Source: Pseudogymnoascus destructans
Lineage: Eukaryota > Ascomycota > Leotiomycetes > Thelebolales > Thelebolaceae
Direction: 5' to 3'
NCBI RefSeq assembly: GCF_001641265.1
Contig: NW_020167530.1
Location: 868,001-932,000, forward strand
DNA: 64,000 bases
In this document: piece after piece, positions 1-10,520 of the stretch
Layout of the letters: each line of letters opens with the position of its first letter
Position numbering within the stretch: position 1 is the first letter of the stretch
The notes under the pieces: model-generated
What the model was told of the DNA's origin: nothing
What the model saw: only the letters and a program-made list of their open reading frames with translations
Databases searched by the model: none
Made by a program: the position numbers and the translations under genes

Positions 1-276
1 TCAAATAATTATATCACATAGCTCATAAATCAATTATCAATAATCAATGGATGAACAGGTTCAGGAATCAGGTTCGTGATTAATTCTTAAAAGGCGACAA
101 AGATAAGGCCGTTGTATCGGAGAAGGCGAAATTACGAGCCAATGACGGACTTGCCCCGCCATGTGTAAACATAGCGGGGAAGCTCGACATTTGAGCCGTG
201 GGTGATATGTGTATTATTATATTCACTACCACATTTTTAACCTACTGATTCATTTAAATCGTCTTAATATTAAGCA

Positions 277-1599
277 ATGTCGGGCATCAAGGAAAGCAAC
301 GTAGTTGTGCCAGAGGCAACATCCAGCCTCTCCGTCTCTTCGGTGGCCATACATGCGGACGATGCCCTCAATGGCGGGCATCAAGATGTTGCTCCTCCCT
401 TGCATGTTTCCACTACATATCGATACCCCAGCGATCCTGAAAAGCTAGTTCCATGGACTGAAGCCGATGTAGGTAGCCCCTATCCATTCTGATACTCAAT
501 CTAACGGCAGTAGCACACAGCGGCGGCTGAGGGTCACAACTATTCGAGACACACTGCACCAAACACAACTCGCTTCGAGGCCATCCTCTCTAGTTTACTT
601 AATGGCCCCGCTATCTCATATACCTCTGGCCTCTCTGCATTCCATGCCATCCTCGTCCATCTCAACCCAAAGCGCATCTCCATTGGCGAGGGCTATCACG
701 GCTGCCATGGCGTCATCAGCATCCATAAGAAACTCACGGGCCTAACAAATCTACCTCTCGACTGCCCGGCCGAGGATCTTCAAGCTGGCGACATCGTGCA
801 CATCGAGACCCCACTCAACCCAACTGGGAATGCTACAAACCTGAAGGAATACGCCGAGAAGGCACACTCGAGGGGGGCTTATCTCACGGTGGACGCTACG
901 TTTGGTCCACCACCACTTCAGGATCCATTCTTATGGGGTGCGGATATTGTTATGCATAGTGGTACCAAGTACTTTGGTGGACATTCTGATATGCTCTGTG
1001 GAGTGTTGGCAGTGAACCCTGCCAGAGTGAAGGAAGGCTGGGTTGACAATCTAAAGCATGAGAGATTACTGATCGGCAGCGTGATGGGGAATATGGAAGG
1101 TTGGCTGGGAGTTCGCAGCCTCCGCACACTGGAAATCCGTGTAGAGAGACAGGCACTCAATACCGGGAAGCTCGTTGCATGGCTGAATGCTGCCCTGCAC
1201 CCCGAGACCGAGTCCAGTGTCGGCGATAGTGCCACACTGAGCTCCGGCAACAGCAGTGCTGTTCGCGAAGTTCTTGCTAAGATTGAGCATGCAAGCTTGC
1301 AGACAGATGACATCAAAGATGGATGGTTGCTGAAACAGATGCCGAACGGGTTTGGACCTGTCTTCAGCATCATCATGCAGAAGGAGGAGCTCGCAAGAAA
1401 GCTCCCCAGCAAGCTAAAGCTATTCCACCATGCTACTAGTCTGGGGGGTGTAGAGAGTCTGATTGAGTGGCGCACGATGACGGATGCTACAGTTGATAGA
1501 CGACTTCTGAGAGTTAGCATTGGACTTGAGGGATGGGAAGATTTAAGAGATGATTTGCTGCAGGCCTTTACTGCTTTGGCTGCAGAGCAGAAGTCGTAG
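277..1599 (+). CDS. PLP-dependent trans-sulfuration family enzyme (cystathionine gamma-synthase/beta-lyase-like)
   Basis: Two exons, 277..472 and 521..1599, give about 424 residues. The 48-nt intron has donor GTAGCC, a CTAAC branch site and acceptor CACAG, and splicing restores the frame as ..EADV-AAAEGHNYSR... The N-terminal part reads HVSTTYRYPSDP and then EGHNYSRHTAPNTTRFE, typical of Cys/Met-metabolism PLP enzymes. The substrate and PLP region reads HIETPLNPTGN, then VDATFGPPPLQDPFLWGADIV, and then SGTKYFGGHSDMLCG; the lysine of SGTK (about residue 215) is the expected Schiff-base lysine. Family members interconvert cysteine, cystathionine and homocysteine or make methionine precursors. 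The exact reaction cannot be assigned from sequence alone; it most resembles the less characterised fungal branch of the family. An alternative donor four bases upstream would break the frame. A transposon lies about 100 bp past the stop codon. Confidence 0.88.
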
Positions 1600-1703
1600 T
1601 ACACAGAGTTGTCGACATATTGAAGTATAATACCATACTGTAGGATCTCCATGGCATATATTAATCGATTGCTGGGTTCTAAATATTTTATAAAAGTGGA
1701 TTA

Positions 1704-1786
1704 ACGTGGTTTACCACCAAACGGAACATCCCACCAAATGAAACACTTTCCGATAGCATCGCAACCTCAAACCCAATTACTCCACC
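1704..1786 (+). repeat. Left terminal inverted repeat (83 bp)
   Basis: It starts ACGTGGTTTACC. Inside it the motif CCACCAAAYGRAACA occurs at 1714 and again at 1731, a spacing of 17 bp. It matches the right TIR at all 83 positions. Confidence 0.95.
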
Positions 1787-1802
1787 ACACCACAACAAAA
1801 AG

Positions 1803-3467
1803 ATGCCTCAGAAAGCTAATGAAGGCCGAGTTTTACTAGCCATTCAAGCTACCAAATCACCCCACAAACTGTCCATCCGACGTGCTGCGCAGCTATATGA
1901 GGTCCCACATGTAACACTTACCCGTCGCATACACGGAAGCCAACCACGAGCTGGTAGACGCGACAAACAACGTCCATTGACCCCAATTGAGGAAGAGGAG
2001 CTCATACGATACGTACTTGACCTAGATTCGCGAGCATTTCCACCTCGAATTGAGGATGTACGAGATATAGCGAATCTCCTCCGTGCGACGCGTCGCGAAC
2101 CCCCAGTTGGAAAAAACTGGCCCTACCGCTTTGTACACAATGAACCAAAGCTTAAGACGCGTCTCTCTCGTGCGTACGACCTCCAGCGAGCCCTCTGCGA
2201 AGATCCTGATTGTATAAGAAAGTGGTTTGAGCTGGTAAAGAACATGCAGGCGAAGTACAGCATCCAGGATGCTGACTTCTACAACTTTGATGAGACGGGC
2301 TTTATGATGGGTGTTATCTGTGGGAATATGGTTGTTACGAGCTCAGATCGAAAAGGCCGAGCAAAGCAGCTTCAGTCTGGTAATCGGGAATGGGCAACAG
2401 CGATTGAATGTGTGAGTGCAGACGGCTTTGTAGTGCCTGCATACTTGATTGTACAAGGCAAGCATCACCTTGCGCCTTGGTACACAGAGTGCGGCCTTCC
2501 ACCTACTTGGGCCATCAAGACCTCACCAAATGGCTGGACCGACAATGATACAGGTCTAGACTGGATAAAACACTTTAATCAGCATACACGTGTACGAACA
2601 CAAGGGGTCTGGCGGATGATTGTCCTAGATGGCCATGAGAGCCACCTATCTGCCCAGTTTGATATGTACTGCAAGGAGAACAACATTATTACGCTCTGTC
2701 TCCCTGCGCACTCCTCACATCTTACCCAGCCTCTTGATGTTGGGTGTTTTAGTGTACTAAAGCGAATGTATGGTCGAGAACTTGAGGTCTTCATTAAGGC
2801 CTCTATTACCCATATCACTAAGATTGAGTTCTTTATTGCATTCAAGGCTGCCCACGACCATACAATGACAACTGAAAATATCCTAGCTGGCTTTCGAGGT
2901 ACTGGCCTAGTCCCGTACAACCCAGAAGCAGTTCTCTCAAAGCTTGATATCAAGTTACGGACGCCAACACCAACTGGATCCCCCCTACTAGAGGCTGACC
3001 CTTGGGTCCCTCAAACGCCACAAACCCCAGCTGATGCAATTTTGCAGTCTAAGTTTGTACAGAATAGAATTGGAATTCATCAAGGAAGCTCCCCAACAAC
3101 GATTTTTTCAGCTGTAAAGCAGCTGGTGAAGGGTACAGACCGCATTGCGCACCAAATGACCCTTATACAAGAGGAGGTCCGTACCCTTCGAAAGGCCAAC
3201 ACAGCACTTTCAAAGCGTCAGAAAGCCAAGCGTACACGTGTCCAAGATGGAGGGTCACTTACTATAGAAGATGCTCAAAAACTGATCGCTGAAAAAGAGG
3301 ATAAAGGGTTGAAACGACAGAAAAGGTCAAATGAGGAGGGTGCTGTAGAGGCTGGTCCATCGACTTCGCGGCGCTGTGGGAGGTGCGGCAAGACTGGGCA
3401 TAATGTACGAACCTGTCAAGAGGTTGAAGAGATATTAGGAGAAGAGAATTCAATTGAGTGTAGTTAA
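1803..3467 (+). CDS. DDE superfamily (DD35D) transposase, pogo/Fot1-like
   Basis: The 554-residue protein has an N-terminal helix-turn-helix of the Psq type (about residues 10-45, with RRAAQLYEVPHVTLTRRI), then a CENP-B-type DNA-binding segment (about 60-130), then the DDE catalytic core. The catalytic aspartates are D163 in NFDETGF, D276 in LDGHESH and D312 in QPLDVGCFS. The last two are separated by 35 residues, which is the DD35D signature. The C-terminal third is basic and likely coiled, and ends in a CCHC-like knuckle CGRCGKTGHNVRTC. It would cut and paste its own element by binding the flanking TIRs. No frameshift or stop was seen. The start at 1803 lies 17 bp inside the left TIR and is the first ATG in frame. 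Confidence 0.95.
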   Translation: MPQKANEGRVLLAIQATKSPHKLSIRRAAQLYEVPHVTLTRRIHGSQPRAGRRDKQRPLTPIEEEELIRYVLDLDSRAFPPRIEDVRDIANLLRATRREPPVGKNWPYRFVHNEPKLKTRLSRAYDLQRALCEDPDCIRKWFELVKNMQAKYSIQDADFYNFDETGFMMGVICGNMVVTSSDRKGRAKQLQSGNREWATAIECVSADGFVVPAYLIVQGKHHLAPWYTECGLPPTWAIKTSPNGWTDNDTGLDWIKHFNQHTRVRTQGVWRMIVLDGHESHLSAQFDMYCKENNIITLCLPAHSSHLTQPLDVGCFSVLKRMYGRELEVFIKASITHITKIEFFIAFKAAHDHTMTTENILAGFRGTGLVPYNPEAVLSKLDIKLRTPTPTGSPLLEADPWVPQTPQTPADAILQSKFVQNRIGIHQGSSPTTIFSAVKQLVKGTDRIAHQMTLIQEEVRTLRKANTALSKRQKAKRTRVQDGGSLTIEDAQKLIAEKEDKGLKRQKRSNEEGAVEAGPSTSRRCGRCGKTGHNVRTCQEVEEILGEENSIECS

Positions 3468-3481
3468 TTTTAATGTGTTAG

Positions 3482-3564
3482 GGTGGAGTAATTGGGTTTG
3501 AGGTTGCGATGCTATCGGAAAGTGTTTCATTTGGTGGGATGTTCCGTTTGGTGGTAAACCACGT
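3482..3564 (-). repeat. Right terminal inverted repeat (83 bp)
   Basis: It is the exact reverse complement of 1704..1786 and is followed by TA at 3565-3566. Confidence 0.95.
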
Positions 3565-3834
3565 TAAACAACTTGAACTAATAATACTTGACAAAAAAAA
3601 AAGATCCTTTGGTCCAAAATTTCCAAGTGATCTGGTACAACAGTTTGGAGCAATAATACCTCTGCTACCCTTGCTAATTTCCATATCCTGGTGGTATATT
3701 TATGTATATAGGAAAATAAGCAGGGTTAGCAAAATTATTCAATGTATTCTTGAATACAGTTCTCACGCGATAAGTCGATATAATAATTCCTCTAGATAAT
3801 ATCGAGATATACTGAATATCGAGTAATCAAACCA
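3565..3834. other. AT-rich spacer without recognisable gene
   Basis: This is AT-rich sequence between the intact DDE element and an older transposase relic. Short ORFs here have no recognisable features. Confidence 0.6.
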
Positions 3835-4800
3835 TTACATAAGCCAAACGTCCAATGTGCCTTGAATGCCCTCATTTGCCCTTTTGACCACTAATTCCCT
3901 TTCTATATGCTCTAAAGAACGGAGCGTAACTGCCAGCTCCCTTATGCCACTATTCCCAGTTTCCGTAAAGTCAATCAGAACTTGGAGAGCTTGTAGAACT
4001 GCCTGCATAGAATGAACCACCGGCAGTCTGAGCTCCTCCCCATCATCATCATCTTGACCTTCATTAGGAGGCTGGATATATTGTTCAATGACCTCTTGTA
4101 GTACTATATCCCCCTCGCTATCTTGTATACCCTCTTGTATTGTCTCCTCCGCTGGGTTTAGAAAGTTTGAAAGGTCCATCGCATCATGAATTCGGCCGTG
4201 CTGTTGTACTTGGTTGTAAAGGTCAGTAAGAGGCGGAATGTGCTCAAGAGGAAGTTGGATCAGGTTTTTGATGATTGTGCTTTTGCAGAAGCAGTTGTAG
4301 ATAGTCATATTTGAGACATCGTGATACCACGATCGGATGATCCAGCGAAGGGCAAGGTGTAAGTTAATAGTTTTAGGAGGATCTTCATTGTTGTCGAAGG
4401 CGTTTAGCATGAACGCAAGCCATTGTCGACGATAATGAGCTTTAAGGGAGGTAATAATGCCTTGATCAAGGGCCTGGAATTGACTTGTTGCATTTGCTGG
4501 TAGCTAGATAATTTGTATATTTGAGGGCAGAGGCGTTGTTTCAACGGCAGAAATATGTGCTGAAAAGTTGTCCATTGTTAGCAGAATCTGTCTATGAGAG
4601 CCTATATGTAAATAGAAAGCTCTTAGCCATTCTGCCATAATAAACTGATTCATCCAAGCCTTCTTGTTCCATCGCCAATAACCTCCCATCCCATTGCTTC
4701 AACATTAATATACTGGAGTGCTCGAGGTTTCTTCGCCTTTCTAATAAACCAAAGTGGCATCCGATCAGCTCCTGTACAGTTTGTGTTTACGATAATAGCT
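3835..4800 (-). pseudogene. Truncated DDE transposase relic (C-terminal half)
   Basis: On the minus strand, reading from about 4800 down, fragments of a fungal DDE transposase are visible. They run NTNCTGADRMPLWFI, then NKKAWMNQFIMAEWLRAFY, then ILLTMDNFSAH (second catalytic Asp context), then FQALDQGIITSLKAHYRRQW (third catalytic Asp context), then a long acidic C-terminal region to 3835. There is an in-frame TAG at 4501-4503 between the second and third catalytic segments and a frameshift near 4690. The N-terminal DNA-binding half and first catalytic residue are missing, and no TIRs were found. It is a different family from the neighbouring intact element (TMDN and LDQG rather than LDGH and LDVG). 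Confidence 0.8.
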
Positions 4801-4812
4801 TACAGCTTGTTA

Positions 4813-4957
4813 CAGTTGTTATGATTGTTATGGTTGTTATGGTTGTTATGGTTTTTATGGTTGTTATGGTTGTTATGGTTGTTATGGTTGTTATGGTTGT
4901 TATGGTTGTTATGGTTGTTATGGTTGTTATGGTTGTTATGGTTGTTATGGTTGTTAT
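4813..4957 (+). repeat. 9-bp minisatellite (GGTTGTTAT)n
   Basis: About 15 near-perfect tandem copies of GGTTGTTAT occur, with rare variants such as GGTTTTTAT. It lies between the transposase relic and the presumed copia LTR fragment. The Leu-Trp repeat ORF through it is a by-product of the repeat. Confidence 0.95.
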
Positions 4958-5155
4958 GTGTTGAAGTGTATGATATCACTTACAGTGGTAGTATAAGTCA
5001 TCAAGTTGAGTTGAACAACAGTTCACTAGAATATGTGTTGTATTGTTGTTTTGAGTGAAGCTATCTACAGAACTATTTGTGGGTGGTCCACAACCCGATT
5101 CGGTTGGCGAGCCACACACCCAACCAATCAGTCTGAGCAACCTCCTCCTCCAACA
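4958..5155 (-). repeat. Probable 3' LTR fragment of the copia relic
   Basis: Just past the copia pol stop (minus strand) a purine-rich run CAAAGGGGTG (about 5156-5165) is followed by TGTTGG at 5155. That is the usual order of polypurine tract and LTR start. The LTR would run down to the minisatellite, where its far end is lost. No second copy is in the window, so the assignment rests on position and the TG start only. Confidence 0.45.
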
Positions 5156-5194
5156 CACCCCTTTGCATGACTGAATTGAGGCCATTCCCATTTC

Positions 5195-6650
5195 CTAGGC
5201 CATGATCACCTTCATCTGAAGCTGCTGTATGAACTTCTCATGTTGTGTGGCAGGTAGCGGCTTAGTCAATCCATCTGCTACCATGTCAGCTGTTTCCACA
5301 TACCAGAGGTCAATTGACCCGTTTTCAATGTGCTCCTGAATGAAGTGGTGCTTGACATCGATATGCTTGGTTCTCTGGAATTTGGGGTTTTCGGCCAAGC
5401 TCAATGAGCCTTGGTTGTCTCCATAGATCTTCGTAGCTTGAATGTAATTTCCTGTGTACATCATCTGCTTCATGATCTGTTGTAGCCATAGTGCTTCTGA
5501 CACTGCCTTTGCGAGTGCGTAGTACTCTGCTTCTGTGGTCGATTGTGCCACGGTCTGTTGTCGCTTTGAAGTGTGTGAAATCACACCTCTGGCAAAGAAG
5601 AAGGCATTTCCAAGGACCGATTTACGGTTTGCTTTATCGCTTGCATAGTCTGAGTCACAGTATCCATGGAGCTGCGTATCGCCTTGCATGCCATATTCAA
5701 TTCCAAGCATCTTTGTGCCTTGGAAGTAGTGAAGGATTCGATCTGCTGCTTTCATGTGAGCTGGCGAAGGATTGGTAGAGGAATCTGGACAGAACAGAGA
5801 CTCCATATGAGATATCTGGTCGAGTCTGGACAGCGAGGTACATGAGCGATCCAATCGTCGATCCATAGAGTTCAATTTCTGCGTGTGAAGCCTTGCCTCA
5901 AATGGGATCATGACTTCTACAGCTCCTGTAGCCACAGGTGTGTCCACTGCCTTGCAATTCTCCATGCCATAGCAGTGCAGAATCTTTGTGACGTATGCAT
6001 CTTGACAGAGGGAAATTGTTCCTGCCTCTCTGTTGCGTGTGATCCTCACCCCTACAAAGTATGCTGCTGGCCCAAGGTCTTCAATTTCGAATTTTTGCAT
6101 CAGCTCCTTCTTCAGCTTTTGGATTGTTGTGATTTGTTTGCCAATGATGAGCATATCATCCATGTATGTGACAATTAGGATTCCAGTCTCTTGATTACAA
6201 TATACGCTATAATCGCTTGCACATGCTGCAAGCTCTCTTTGCCAAAGTCGAGGCGCTTATTTCAATCCATAAAGTGCCTTCTGCAGTTGGCACATCCAAT
6301 TTGGCGCATTTTCCAGTATGCTGCCATTTACTTCCCAGTCTGGTGGAACATCCATGAAGATTTCTGTGTCCATATCAGAATTGAGGAAGGCTCCAACCAC
6401 ATCCGCTTGCTCAATTTCAAGTCTGAAAAATGCTGCAAGTGCAATTGCAAGCTTCCAAGTGGTGGTTTTGCATACTCCTGCATATGTCTGATCGAAATCT
6501 ATGCCTTGCTGCTGTCTGAAACCCTTTGCAACCCATCGAGCTTTTCGTTTCGTGCTTGTTTAACACTGACCTTGTCAGCTGAGCATGTGGGACCTTCAAT
6601 GCGGGATTGGGGTTATAGAATTCAACACAGTCCATGTTCATGGTAGCCAT
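5195..6650 (-). pseudogene. Ty1/copia pol relic (reverse transcriptase and RNase H)
   Basis: The minus strand reads as the end of a copia polyprotein. Near 6500 there is a broken KGFQ...DICRSMQNHHLEACNC segment, then ADVVGAFLN and FMDVPPDWEVN, then the RT active-site motif YMDDMLIIG near 6160. After that comes an open 322-codon stretch with LGPAAYFVGVRITRNREAG, RILHYFQGTK, HGYCDSDYASD, the RNase H segment AQSTTEAEYYALAKAVSEALW, and TKHIDVKHHFIQEHI. At least two frameshifts lie between 6170 and 6650. Gag, protease and integrase are absent, so this is a 5'-truncated dead copy. The 322-codon part is well preserved, with a small scar around LSRLDQISHMESLF. Confidence 0.9.
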
Positions 6651-7945
6651 GCTGACCAGAGTAGGACGCTGATTTGGATAATGGTCTTTAAATCAAGTCT
6701 CTCGAGTGGAATGAAGGAGCTTATATAGAGATTCAGACAGCCGCTCCGCTCTCTGGACTCACTAGAATCCGCGAGTTCCTTTGATTCCCTGGTCTTCACG
6801 CTCCATGCATCACCACCCTTCCTTTTCCATGCTCTGCAGCCAGGCAGTGAATTTTTTGCCCCAAGCTTGACCCTGATTTCACCAACCAGATGTTTGCGTC
6901 AAACAGAGGCAAGATATGTCGTATTTCGAGGCACTCTGGCGATTGGGCTGCTGCAGCTTGAGGGGTCTCAAGAGCGTAGTCTCACTCTCAGCTGAACGTT
7001 TAGCGCTGCGGTCGACCCCTCTACTGCCAGAAAGGGGAATTGTATCCAGGCTGTGCATGTTGTGAAGGCGATCGCTCCAACCCATCATGTAAAGGCCGGA
7101 TGGAGCGGCACCTGAGGTCAGACGACCCCGCCCGCTTGACTCCAATGATTGACCACTCTCTGTATCCATTTGTCCGCAATCCCGGTAGTATTCCCCAATG
7201 AGCACCTCCAAGTGAAGGTGAACGGTAACCATTTGCAACACAGGGATGTCGCGGTCGCGAAGGCCTTCAAGAGGAATTTCTGCTTCAGTCTCAAATCGGC
7301 CCTTCTCTCGAAGATCAGCCACAGTGTCTGTAGCTCGCAACGTCAGAAAAGGTGAAGCATGGCAGTTTATGCAAGGGCCTGCCACGTCACCGCGAGGCAT
7401 TTTTGCAATTGGCTAGGTCGTTGCGCAAGGCACTCTCGAGGCAGATTGCGCAAGGCACAGTCGCAAGAGGCTTCACATGTGTGCAGCGACGAAGAAGGGC
7501 GCAAGAGGTGCAATTTGAACGCTCAATCTCGCATCTTGACCGATCTGAAGACTAGACGTCGATGCTCAAAGTGCTTGCTGCCATCGTGGAGAGCTCGGTG
7601 GAAAGGGCGTAAATCGAGGTTGTGGCTCTGCGGAAGCGTTCATGTGCCACTGCGGGTTTTCAGCTGCAGCAAGGCTGAGCAGGGGGATCCGTTGGGCGGG
7701 CCATGCGGTGCGGTGTGGAAGGGGAGGGAGGGGGCCAAGCGTCGCACGAATGAGCAAAGCAGGTGCGAGAATGTTGGGAGGGAAGGAGCGACGGTGGAGA
7801 GGGACAGAGTTGGAGGGGGAGGGAGTGGCTCCTTTATAGAAGTTGAAAGCGGCAGCAGGCCCGTGCATGCGCGTTGCCCGATTAGGGGGGACACTAAACC
7901 CGAAGGTCAAACACCACAATCTATATTATACTTTCTTATATTCTA
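6651..7945. other. Region without a supportable gene
   Basis: The sequence turns GC-richer between 7400 and 7900, and several overlapping ORFs of up to 195 codons exist on both strands, but none shows a domain, a splice-consistent structure or convincing composition. A TATATAAG-like box occurs on the minus strand near 6720, upstream of the copia relic. The right edge is the TIR of the next element. Confidence 0.5.
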
Positions 7946-7988
7946 ACGTAGGTGTATAGCGAATGTCACAGACAAGCGAACGTCACAC
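7946..7988 (+). repeat. Left TIR of the second DDE element
   Basis: It begins ACGTAGG. The motif AGCGAAYGTCACA occurs at 7958 and 7975, 17 bp apart. Confidence 0.9.
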
Positions 7989-8948
7989 CCCAATGCAGGC
8001 ATGCACCAAATCTCACGATAATTCTACCACAACCCCTTAAATTAAGTGAAACTACTCGGAATCCTCGTCCTCAGGCACCTCTTCTATGATTCCACAAGTG
8101 CGCATATTATGTCTAGTCTCTCCACAGTTGCCGCAGTGCCATGGGCATGTTTCTTCCCTTGGCTTCCGACCACTCCTTGCCTTTGTTTCTTGTTCTACCT
8201 GCTGTACAACATCTCTCTCGTCCTGTAGATCCTGTGCTTCCTGTTGACTAAGTGATCCTCCTTGTTGTAGATGTGTTTTTTTTGCCCTTCTCCGCTTGCT
8301 TAGTACCTCATTTGCCTGTCAGAGGTTCTGGTTCTCTGCTTTTAACAATGCAAACTGATGCATTATTTGCAATGCACCCTTTGTAAACTGGTCAACAGCT
8401 GTATAGATTGAAGTTGGAGAGCTATTTTGATGATGCACAATTCGGTGTTTAATGAAAGTTGACTGTGATGGTGCTTCAGTTGGGTTATTTGGTGTTTGAG
8501 AAACCCAAGGTTGTGCAGTACTCGGGCGGGAGCTTGGAGGTGTTGGTGTCTTTAACCTAAGATCAAGCGTAGATATCACACTCTCTGGATTAAATGGAAG
8601 AAGTCCTGCACCTCAGAACCCTCCTTGAATGTTGCTTTCTGTTATTGCAATCTTAAATGCTGCATAGAAGGCAGGAAAGAAGTCATCCTTAGTAATATGG
8701 GTAATGTGAGCCCGCATCATATCTTCAATTTGCTGACCGTAAGCCCTTTTTAATGGGCTAAAACAGCCAACATCAAGTGGCTGGAGTAGATGAGAAGAAT
8801 GAGCAGGCATATAAAGCGTAATAATGTTATGTTCCTTGCAGTACTCCTCAAACTCATCTGAGTTGTGGCTCTCATGACCATCAAGGACTAAGAGACAATA
8901 ACCACCAACACTCTGGGTCTTTGTTGTTACGATATCAAGTGCGCCTTG

Positions 8949-9163
8949 CAGCTCAAGTGAGGGTTCAGGGGTGTGGGGAGCTTTCCGGAGTTGGAGTGAA
9001 GTTTTCAGTTGTGGAGTGAATTCTCAGAACTGGTCTCGCTAAAGAGAATTCACTCCACAACAACATAGCTGTATATAGATCGAGCCACTGCTCGAGTGCT
9101 CCTCTTCTCTTTCCTTTCTTCTCTAGATTGAGTTTAATTCATAATACCCAACTGGTGCCCTAT
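8949..9163. mobile_element. 215-bp insertion of unknown class inside the transposase
   Basis: It is flanked by the 6-bp duplication GCCTTG (8943-8948 and 9164-9169), and its removal restores the transposase frame. It carries no ORF. It contains an inverted pair GTGGAGTGAATTCTC / GAGAATTCACTCCAC (about 9013-9059) and a TATATAG-like box. Its ends are not TG..CA. The class (SINE, MITE or LTR fragment) is unresolved. Confidence 0.75.
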
Positions 9164-9628
9164 GCCTTGGTGAACCGTGACATTTGTATGCTTCTCAAAA
9201 TGCTGAATCCAATCCATTCCTCTCTCGTTTGTAGTCCAGCCATTTTCCGTAACAGCAATGACCCAATCGTTTTGGAATCCACTATTCTCATACCAAGATG
9301 CAAGGTGGTTTTTGCCTGCAACAATGACAAATGGCGGCACTGCCCAACCTTGAGAACTAATGCCTTGGATTACTGTAACCCATTCCCGATTGCCAGGCTG
9401 TACCTTCTTTGCTTTTGCCCAGCCATCTGAGCTTGTTACAACCATAGCAGTTGAGATAACACCCATCATAAACCCAGTCTCATCAAAGTCGTAGATATCT
9501 GCATCGTTGATTCTGTACTTCATAATTGTGTTCTGTACAAGCTTAAACCAACTACAGATGACTTCTGGGTCCTCACACTTAGCCCTCTGGTAGTCGTATT
9601 TGCGCTGAAAGCATGTCCGGAGCTCTAC

Positions 9629-10520
9629 TGTAACGCTGACTTCTAAATGATAGAAGACACAGAGGTTTCTTGTGCAAGGTTGACTTGACAGAGGAGGCAG
9701 GGGATTAGACACAAAGGCTTTCCAAGTAACACGTTACAGTATTGTAAAGAATACTATATTGAGTTGAGCACAAAGCTCCTATCTAAGGAAATACTATCTA
9801 CTTATATAGTGGCATCGTGCCTCATGGGTAATCTGGATAGTTGGTGGATAATAGTTGGCGGATAGCTAGATATTCAGGATAGTTCATGGATAGCTCAACT
9901 ATCCAATATCCACTAGTTTCTGCAACTATCCATTAGCCCCGTCACATGGCAGCCTACCCCGCTTGCCCCCTGTGACTCACACGTCACGTTACTAGTGTTA
10001 CGACGGAACAAGAAGGCTGGCCAACTACAGGACAGGAAGGAGGGAGGTCGCATGAGACCGGCCCTGGTACCTGGAGGGGCAGCGGGGAATAGTAGTTCCG
10101 AAAGTATCACGTGACGGACTCGCAGGATGATGAGAAGAGTCCTAAGAGTCCAGGACTCTGAGGACTCGAGTGAGTTCCCAGGAGTCCACTAGGCACGTGA
10201 CGGACTCGCAGGATGATGAGAAGAATCCTAAGAGTCCAGGACTCCGAGGACTCGAGTGAGTTCCCAAGAGTCCACTAGGCACGACGCCACTATATAAGTA
10301 GATAGTATTTCCTTAGATAGGAGCTTCGTGCTCAACTCAATACAGTATTTGTTATATACTAGTAACGTGTTACTTGAAGCCTTTGTGTCTGATCCCCTGC
10401 CTCCTCTGATAAGTAAACCTTTATGCAAGAGAACCTCTGTGTCTTCTATCGTTTAGAAGTCAGCGTTACAACTAGGCCCTGGTCCTGTAACCATGATGTC
10501 ACGTTACCGTAGCCATAACA
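9629..10520. mobile_element. 892-bp LTR-like insertion with long internal inverted arms
   Basis: It starts TGTAACGC and ends CATAACA, and is flanked by the 5-bp duplication TCTAC (9624-9628 and 10521-10525); removal restores the transposase frame. TG..CA ends with a 5-bp duplication suit a solo LTR. Unusually, about 190 bp at 9629..9821 recurs in inverted form at 10275..10470, each arm carrying a TATATAAGTAG box. There is also an internal 86-bp tandem duplication (10108 onward). No coding potential was seen. Confidence 0.8.
10108..10279 (+). repeat. 86-bp tandem duplication
   Basis: Two copies start at CACGTGACGGACTCGC (10108 and 10194) and differ at only a few positions. They lie inside the 892-bp LTR-like insertion. 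Confidence 0.9.

Larger units (their letters stand above)
1704..3564 (+). mobile_element. Intact pogo/Fot1-like DDE transposon with perfect 83-bp TIRs
   Basis: The element is 1,861 bp and flanked by TA on both sides (1702-1703 and 3565-3566), the target duplication of the Tc1/mariner/pogo superfamily. Its ends, 1704..1786 and 3482..3564, are perfect reverse complements over 83 bp by direct reading. It holds one uninterrupted 554-codon transposase. Together these indicate a recent insertion and possibly a still active copy. It sits about 100 bp downstream of the PLP-enzyme stop codon, so it may carry or alter that gene's 3' UTR. Confidence 0.95.

Noticed and set aside
918..1652. 244-codon minus-strand ORF over the PLP-enzyme gene
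   Set aside because: Antisense shadow of a clearly recognised enzyme; Ser/Leu-rich composition without any domain.
4825..5058. Leu-Trp repeat ORF
   Set aside because: Produced by the 9-bp minisatellite; no start context or partner sequence supports a gene.
7359..7946. 195-codon plus-strand ORF in a GC-rich stretch
   Set aside because: Overlapped by other ORFs of similar length on both strands; no domain or splice evidence.
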